Source: Theodoxus fluviatilis
Taxonomy: Eukaryota > Mollusca > Gastropoda > Cycloneritida > Neritidae
DNA: 64,000 bases
Direction of reading: 5' to 3'
NCBI GenBank assembly: GCA_034096865.1
Contig: JAWQFJ010001305.1
Span: forward strand, 98,396 to 162,395
The notes beneath the pieces are model-generated. The model was not told where the DNA came from. It did no database searches and saw only the letters and a list, made by a program, of their open reading frames with translations. A program made the position numbers and the translations under genes. Each line of letters starts with the position of its first letter. The stretch's first letter is position 1. Shown here one piece after another: positions 24,901-32,643 of this stretch.

Positions 24901-27715
24901 AGGTTCCCAGCCATCTGTCCCACACTGCCCTGCATGGGCCCCATGCCTGACATGCCCCCCATGCTGCTATTGGACATGTTCTGGCCCCCCATGGCATTGC
25001 CAGGCATGTTCTGGCCCATGTTGTTGCCGGGCATCATCTGGCCCATGTTGTTGCCGGGCATGTTCTGGCTGGGGCTGTTGCCCAAGTTCCCATGCATCTG
25101 GCCCATGAAACTGTTGGACATGTTTCCTTGCATTGAGCCCATTACACTGGACATGTTCCCTTGCATCTGGCCCATGGAACTGCCAGCCATATTGCCCAGC
25201 ATTGGACCAATGTTGCTGTTGCTGCCCATGCCTCCCTTCATTTGCCCCATGCTGTTGCCCGGCATGTTGGGCCCGCTGGAGCTGTTTGACATGTTGCCTT
25301 GCATCAGGCTGTTGCCCATGCTTCCCTGCATCTGGGCCATGTTGCCGCCCAGGTTTCCTTGCATCTGGCCCATGCCACCCTGCATGGGACCCATGTTGCT
25401 GGGCATGTTCCCACCCATGTTGCTGGGCATGTTCCCACCCATGTTGCTGGGCATGTTCCCACCCATGTTCCCCTGCATTTGGCCCATGTTCATGCTGGGC
25501 ATGCTCTGGCCCATTCCATTGTTGGCCATGCCTCCCTGCATCTGCCCCATGCTGTTGCTGGACATTCCAGGCCCCATGCTGCCCATGCTTCCCTGCATTT
25601 GGCCCATGCTGTTGTTGCTGGACATGCTGGGCCCCATGCTGCTGGAGCCCATGCTTCCCTGCATCTGCCCCATTCCACTGTTGGATTGCAAGTTCATCTG
25701 GCCCATGTTTCCTGACACTGGCCCCATGCCCCCACCCTGCATCGGGGTCATGCCCATCATGTTGCCCTGCATAGTTCCCATGCCCATCATGTTGCCCTGC
25801 ATTGGTCCCATGGCAGACATTGGTCCTGCCATGCCAGGGCTGGAGGATGAGGAGTGCGTGGTGCCCGTGGCAGCCCAGGACATCCTGCTGCCCATCATGG
25901 TGGGCAGCATGGACGGGCCGTCACCCCCCGTTCCAGGAAAGTTGTACACATCTCCCTGGTTTCCCATCATTCCACCAGGGGTGGCCGAGGAGGCACTGGC
26001 AGAGGTGGAGGATGAGCTGGCTGCAGCTGCCTTGGCAGCAGCAGTTTTTTTCCCTGAAGATTTGGATGAGCCTCCAGCCTTGCTGCCGGCCTTCTTCTTT
26101 GTACTGGTGCCCCCTTCCGTCTCTATGTCCAGGTCGTTGTCCACACCTTTCTTCAGACCCGTCAGTAGCTTGTACAGCACATCAGGGTGGTTCCAAATCT
26201 GAAAAACAACAGGATCAATGAGATTTGGATCTCAGTCCACCAGCATTTCAAACACGTGAGTGCTTGCAACCTTCACATTTTCAGCCTTCCTAAACTCTTT
26301 ATGGGAGAGATCTGTAAATGTCAGCAATCATGAAAAAGACACTTGTAAATAAAAATTTACATTCTGATTTGAAGGCGAGAGGGTTGAATGAAAGGAAATA
26401 TTCACCACTGAAAACAATGTGTGAAATGTGACACAAGTAACATAAACTTTCAAATAAATAAGGCAGTTTGAGATCTTCATAATTGCAGAAATCGTCATGG
26501 AACTGCTGATTATATTTAGCTCTGGACATGCATGACTTTATGCTAAACCGCCAATCACTGAAAATGATCACCTTGCAGCAGACAGCAAATGCCTTCAGAG
26601 GATTGTTGCCTTCAGATGAGGCCATGTTGGCCTCATTGATGGCCTTCATGAACTGGGTGTAGAGCTTCTTCTGGATGGGGGACATTCGAAGCAGGAAGAC
26701 AAATTCCTGTTTACGGGGCAGGGCTGCCCTCAGCACTGTGTGGCCTCGCCTGGACCAAGAGGAATTGATCATCTCAAGTAAGAAAGCAGTCTGAGCATGC
26801 TAATCATGGCACAGAACTAAAGCAGTCACAAATACAATCCAGACAATGCTAGGCAGAAGACATCCACTGGTTGCAGATGGCCAGTTTCAACTCAACCCTT
26901 TCTTATCATCACAAAATGCACAAGATTTGAACGTTTAAAAGAATAGCAACAATAATGAATACATACTTTTTGTGCAAGCAAGATATTTAAAAAAACTTTA
27001 CATCTAATGCAGGAAAGCAATCATCACATGAAAAAAGCATGATTTTATAGAAAATATCGATGAGAAGAAACAGGAATAAATTTGTGGCATCAACATTTGA
27101 ACAAATAAAGTCCCGAAGCAAATCACACAGCACCTCAGCAGTCCCAAGATGGCAAAAGCAAGGTGACATCTATGTCAAACTGACAGAGGGCAGGGGCTTA
27201 CCGCTGCACAAAACCCTCCAGCAAGCTGTGGAGTACATAGGCACGGTAGCGCATGACGCGGACGTCCTCCTTGGTGGAGTCCTGACACTGGCCGTTGGTG
27301 ATGGGCCGCTCAAACATGTTGCAAAACTCTGTCTTAGTGCCCAGGAAATTGGGCCGCACAAAGTCCACCATGCACCAGTACTCCAGCAGGTTGTTCTGGA
27401 GAGGGTAGCCTGTGAGCACCACACGGCGCCTGCAGGGGAATACAGCTCAGCTTAATGAAGGAATAACTGGATGAAGTTTTACAGCCCATCAGCCTTTGTA
27501 GGCTTTGTAAGGCCATTGACCATAAAGTATATATAACATTGCTAGAGCTGGTTGCAGTAAGAGCAAGGCTCACTTTCCCATTTTGATTATCTTTTGCAAT
27601 ATGCACAGTGGGTCTTTTCTTACCCCAAACCCAAGTGTGTGTGTGTGTGTGTGTTATGTGTGTGTTGTGGTGTGGTGTGTGTGTGAGAGTGTGTGTGTGA
27701 GAGTGTGTGTGGTGT

Positions 27716-27756
<41 letters not shown>

Positions 27757-30700
27757 TGGTGTGTGTGTGTGCATGAGTCTGCGTATGCACATGTACATGG
27801 GTGTGTCTCAGGACAAACATGTTTGTGTAGATGGTGGAGAAGATGACGATGACTGTGATGCTGAACAATGTCGGTAATGGCAATGATGGGGACAAAATTG
27901 TGGTGTATGTCTTTGAGGACATCCTTTACATTTTGACACTAGCATTTATTTTGCATTCACTTCTATCAATGAAGCTAGACTTTGGGAAGAAGAAGAAGAA
28001 GAAGAAGAAGAAGAAGAAGAAGAAGAAGAAGAAGAAGAAGAAGAAGAAGAAGAAGAAGAAGAAGAAGAAGAAGAAGAAGCATTCTACCTTTTTCTCACAA
28101 CAACGCAAAATGCACTACTGACATGAATCATGCTTGGCTTACTTAGTTTTGATGTTCTTGAGCTGTTGTGAGATGCCAGCAGCATTGTTTTTTATCCTGT
28201 GTCCCTCATCACAAATCACAAGGTCAGGGCCAGGGTTGACAAGGGCTCCGTGCATGTCTGCAAGTCAGGCAGCAAAAGCCATGACCCACACGTGGTCAGC
28301 AGCAAAAGCCATGACCCACACGTGGTCAGCAGCAAAACTGCACGAGGAGAATGCATGCAGGACTAGACCACTTGACTAACAGTACTCCTGTTTTCTCAGC
28401 AAATGCATAGCTCATGAGTGAAGAGACCTGACCACAGGTGACACGACTTTCTGTGACAAATTCTTATTAATTCAAAGACAAGGAGGCCCTAGTTAACCAA
28501 AGCACATTTATAAATCATTTACACATCATCATTCAACTTCTGCAAAATGACAATGCACTGCCACACTGCTAGTATATGTGATAAAAAAATGATGTCTACA
28601 TTTCCACTATTCATATGACTACTATAATATACCCTCTTTATAGAAGACTTCATTCCATAATATATCATGAATTTCCCACATAAAACTGCCACATATTCCG
28701 TGAATGTACATAATGTAAAATTGTGTGTGTTGCTTCCTCCATTCAAAAATTATTAATGTTTTGGAGGTCAGAAATACAGTCACCCTCCACCTGCACCGTA
28801 CACATGTTTATACTCATGACTGACATGCACATTAAAAATTGTCAACAAAAAGACTTCCTACTAACATATGAAGTAGTGACTAGACAGTAGACTCAAGCTT
28901 TCAAGTCAATAAGGCTTTCTTTTTATAACAATCACAGTTCATCAAGCCCCCTATCTACATGAGAGTACCAAGGTAAATCCACTGATTTGTCTCATTTCAG
29001 TGGTTTATTCCATCAGTCACCCAACATGGTCCTACCTGACATAAGAACTTTGTTGTTGTCTTCTTCATCCACATCTATGACCTCTGGCTCTGCAGGTTTC
29101 TTTGTCTTCTTTGGCTTGGCAGGGAAGGCTCGTTTAGAGGCCAGCAGACGATACATCTCGTAGCCCATCAACAAGACACCCCCCTCCTTGGTCCAACTGT
29201 CTGTAAACAAGAACATAGATTCAAATTAGACTTCTAGAAGTGGTCTGGCACATTGCTCAATTTCGAAAGACATCACAGAGGACAACTAATGATGTTTATG
29301 GCTAACAGTTACTTCAATACATCAACACTATACCGACTCACCATAGTGGATTCTAATTTACCATCATGCTAATCTGAATGTCCCACTAACTATCGCATGT
29401 GACCTACTTCACACAAAACGCCTGGTTACAATCTCAAATCTGAATGTCACACTATCACATGTTACCTACTTCACACAAAACGCCTGGTTACAATCTGAAT
29501 GTCACACTATCACATGTTACCTACTTCACACAAAACGCCTGGTTACAATCTGAATGTCACACTATCACATGTTACCTACTTCACACAAAACGTCTGGTTA
29601 CAATCTGAATGTCACACTATCACATGTTACCTACTTCACACAAAACGCCTGGTTACAATCTCAAAGCACCTCAGGCAACACCAACCTACTGAGTGCCAGG
29701 TGACCCCATGCCTGACAAAACCCATTTCATTGATACAAATACAAAACCACTTGGGAAAAGAAAACACCATTCTTGGCTCCTTACCTATCACCTTGGCTCT
29801 GGCCTTGGTGGTCTTCAGGTTGTCATTGAGGAGGAAAACCTTGAAGTGGCGAGCCTGTGGATCCTCAGAGGGCCCCTCGGGGGGAAGCCACATGTTGAAT
29901 TCGCTGTTCCAGTTCTGCAGGGTGTTGATGGGCACAATGCACAGCACTGCCTTGGCAGGTGTGTACCGAAGGAAAATGTCCACGAAGCCAATCATCTGGA
30001 TGGTCTTTCCCAGCCCCATGCTGTGGGCAAGGATGCAGCCAAAGCCCACACTGCTCTTGTAGCGAGAGATGGACTCCACCAGGTTGTCGTACAAGAACCG
30101 AACACCACCAATCTGGCACAAGACAAACGTGGCTTCTTTTATATCACTGCAGCGAGTAATAATTCAATAATGAAAATCAAGAGTAACATACAACAGGAGC
30201 CAACAAGAAGAGAACAGGACTCACTTATACAATTCACTTTCATTACTGTACCTCAATTTAACACTTACACAATTCACTTTCATCACAGTTTCAGTTTATT
30301 TCACTGAGCGATTACAGGGAAAGAGAAAAAAGTCAGAGAGAATGACAGATATAATATTTCATCACGGACTTATGCAAGATGGCTTGTATACTTGTGCATT
30401 CACCCTCTAATGAACCTTTTATGTGTTCAAGAACATTATAAAAATAAGCAACTAAAATCTGAACCAACTATTCAAGCAGGGATGGCACAGATTCAAAGAC
30501 TTTCTTACAACCCGGTGGGGAATGAAGGTCAGTAACTAGCTTGAAAGGGTGGCCTAAACCACCAGGATGCATTCAGCAGTCTCATCAACATGCAGATACT
30601 ACCATCTGGTCAGAAATGAAGACATCTATGACTGCACCTTGGGGAAGTTATATTGTGTGGGCACCAGAGCAGACACAATATCAAGATTTAGTTGATAATG

Positions 30701-31915
30701 GCCTGGGGAGAGGATGGAGTTGCCAGACAACACCCTGGGAAGTTGGGTGTGGGGGACGTTGTGGGGGATTCAGGTTTTTGTGTGGGTTGGATGCTTGCTT
30801 TTTGGATGCCAGCAGAGTTGTTTGGGAGCTGCTCCAAATGGTCTAGTCTGCAACCCCAGTGGATCTGGCCTGTGTTGAGATAACTTTGGTAGCCATGTTG
30901 GCAGCTGTTGGCCTTTCAAAACATAGTCAAGTATCTGAAGTGGGGCAGGTCGGGTGGGGTTTTCCCCAGAGAAGGGATTGCTGCAGGGGGGATGGGATGA
31001 GAGTGGAGGTGGGGAGTGGAGGGGAAGAAGAACTGACAAATGTTTCCATAGTGAATGTCATGCAGATTGTGATTGAGGTCACATGCTGCGCGACTTCTAG
31101 CAAGATTCCATGCTTCATTAAATCTTGCCAGAAGATGGATGGATATTTGGATGGATGAAGTTTAAGGGCCTATCAGCCTTGTAAGCTATATTAAGAAACA
31201 CCCATCTTCAACAATGTAGTAAAACTTCATGACAGGGAGCTCTTATACAGTTCACCTAACTAGTGTCATGAAATCTATTACATCGAGTCTTGTCAGAAGA
31301 AAAGTGAGAGAGGGCCAGGTGAAGAGATTTGTTTTAAATTGGATTGGTAGATACGTGAAATAACCTTGACATTGAATACATGGCTTCGTAACCAGTTTAC
31401 TGTTATGCATGGTTGGGCTCGATCTTTTGGGTTGTTTGAATGCAGGATTGGATCTGAAAGATCTGACCCTGTCCCAATGCGAATCTACCCCCACCCCCTT
31501 CCTCTGTACAGATACAAGAGAGTCAATAGAGACTAAGTAAACACATTGACTCCAAAGAGAGTCCCAACTTTCTTAGAGGTTACCTGGTGTGGTTTGATGT
31601 TGGCAGCCACTTTGGGGGAGAGGAAAATATCAGGATCATCAGGTGGATGTCCCACATTCACTATGACTCGGCCCTGTTCATCCTTCTGATTCAAATTGTC
31701 ATCTATGTGAGCTCCACCGTCGTTTGGATCATCGTCCTCATCCTCCTCCTCTTCTTCTTCTTCATCACTCTGCACCATGACAACATCACTGTCATTGTCT
31801 TTTTCTTCTTCTTCTTCTTCTTCTTCATCTGTACTGCTGATATCAATGATCTCTGAAACCAAATAGGGTGGTGATACTTTAATTTCTTCACACACACATA
31901 ACACAAACAATAACA

Positions 31916-31949
<34 letters not shown>

Positions 31950-31972
31950 GCACGCGCACGCGCGCACGCACG

Positions 31973-32040
<68 letters not shown>

Positions 32041-32612
32041 CACACACACATGCATGCATGGGCACACACATCCCACAGAACCAATATGCTCAGGTGACCA
32101 AAATTTTGCTACAACACAATGAAGACTTATAATTTTCCAGCAGTAAAGATATACTGTTGCCTGTAAAACCTGTCTGAGGTCAAGTCGAGATGAGCAAAAT
32201 CATTTCTGGGAACTTGTCATAATTCCCTTTAGAGACAGTTTTTAATTTCCTGGCATTTTCAGTAACATATGTATTAGTCTCGGACCCAGAGGTAACTTTC
32301 CACCCGACATTAAAACAAACATTTTAGAGATATCTTACTGTGAACCTGGCTAACATTAGGTTGGTAGTGTTCCTCCACTGGCTATCATGTCAAACAGTCA
32401 ACACTCCCATGACAAACTTGAAAGTTGGAGAATGTATGTTTTACCAAGAGGTTTCTTTTTCTCTTCCAATTTTTTCTCCTCCAATTCCTTCTTGAGTTTT
32501 GCTTCCCTTTCAAGTTTCTCCATTTCCTCCTTGGCAGCCTTCTCAGCATCCTCCTCCACAGCTGAAAAGAGCATACAATTCAAAACAGTGACTCTGCTGA
32601 ACCACTAGAGCG

Positions 32613-32643
<31 letters not shown>

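Noticed and set aside
23914..26202. 762-codon plus-strand frame
   Set aside because: Antisense shadow of RAD54L2 exon 10; the minus strand has conserved ends and correct splice phases.
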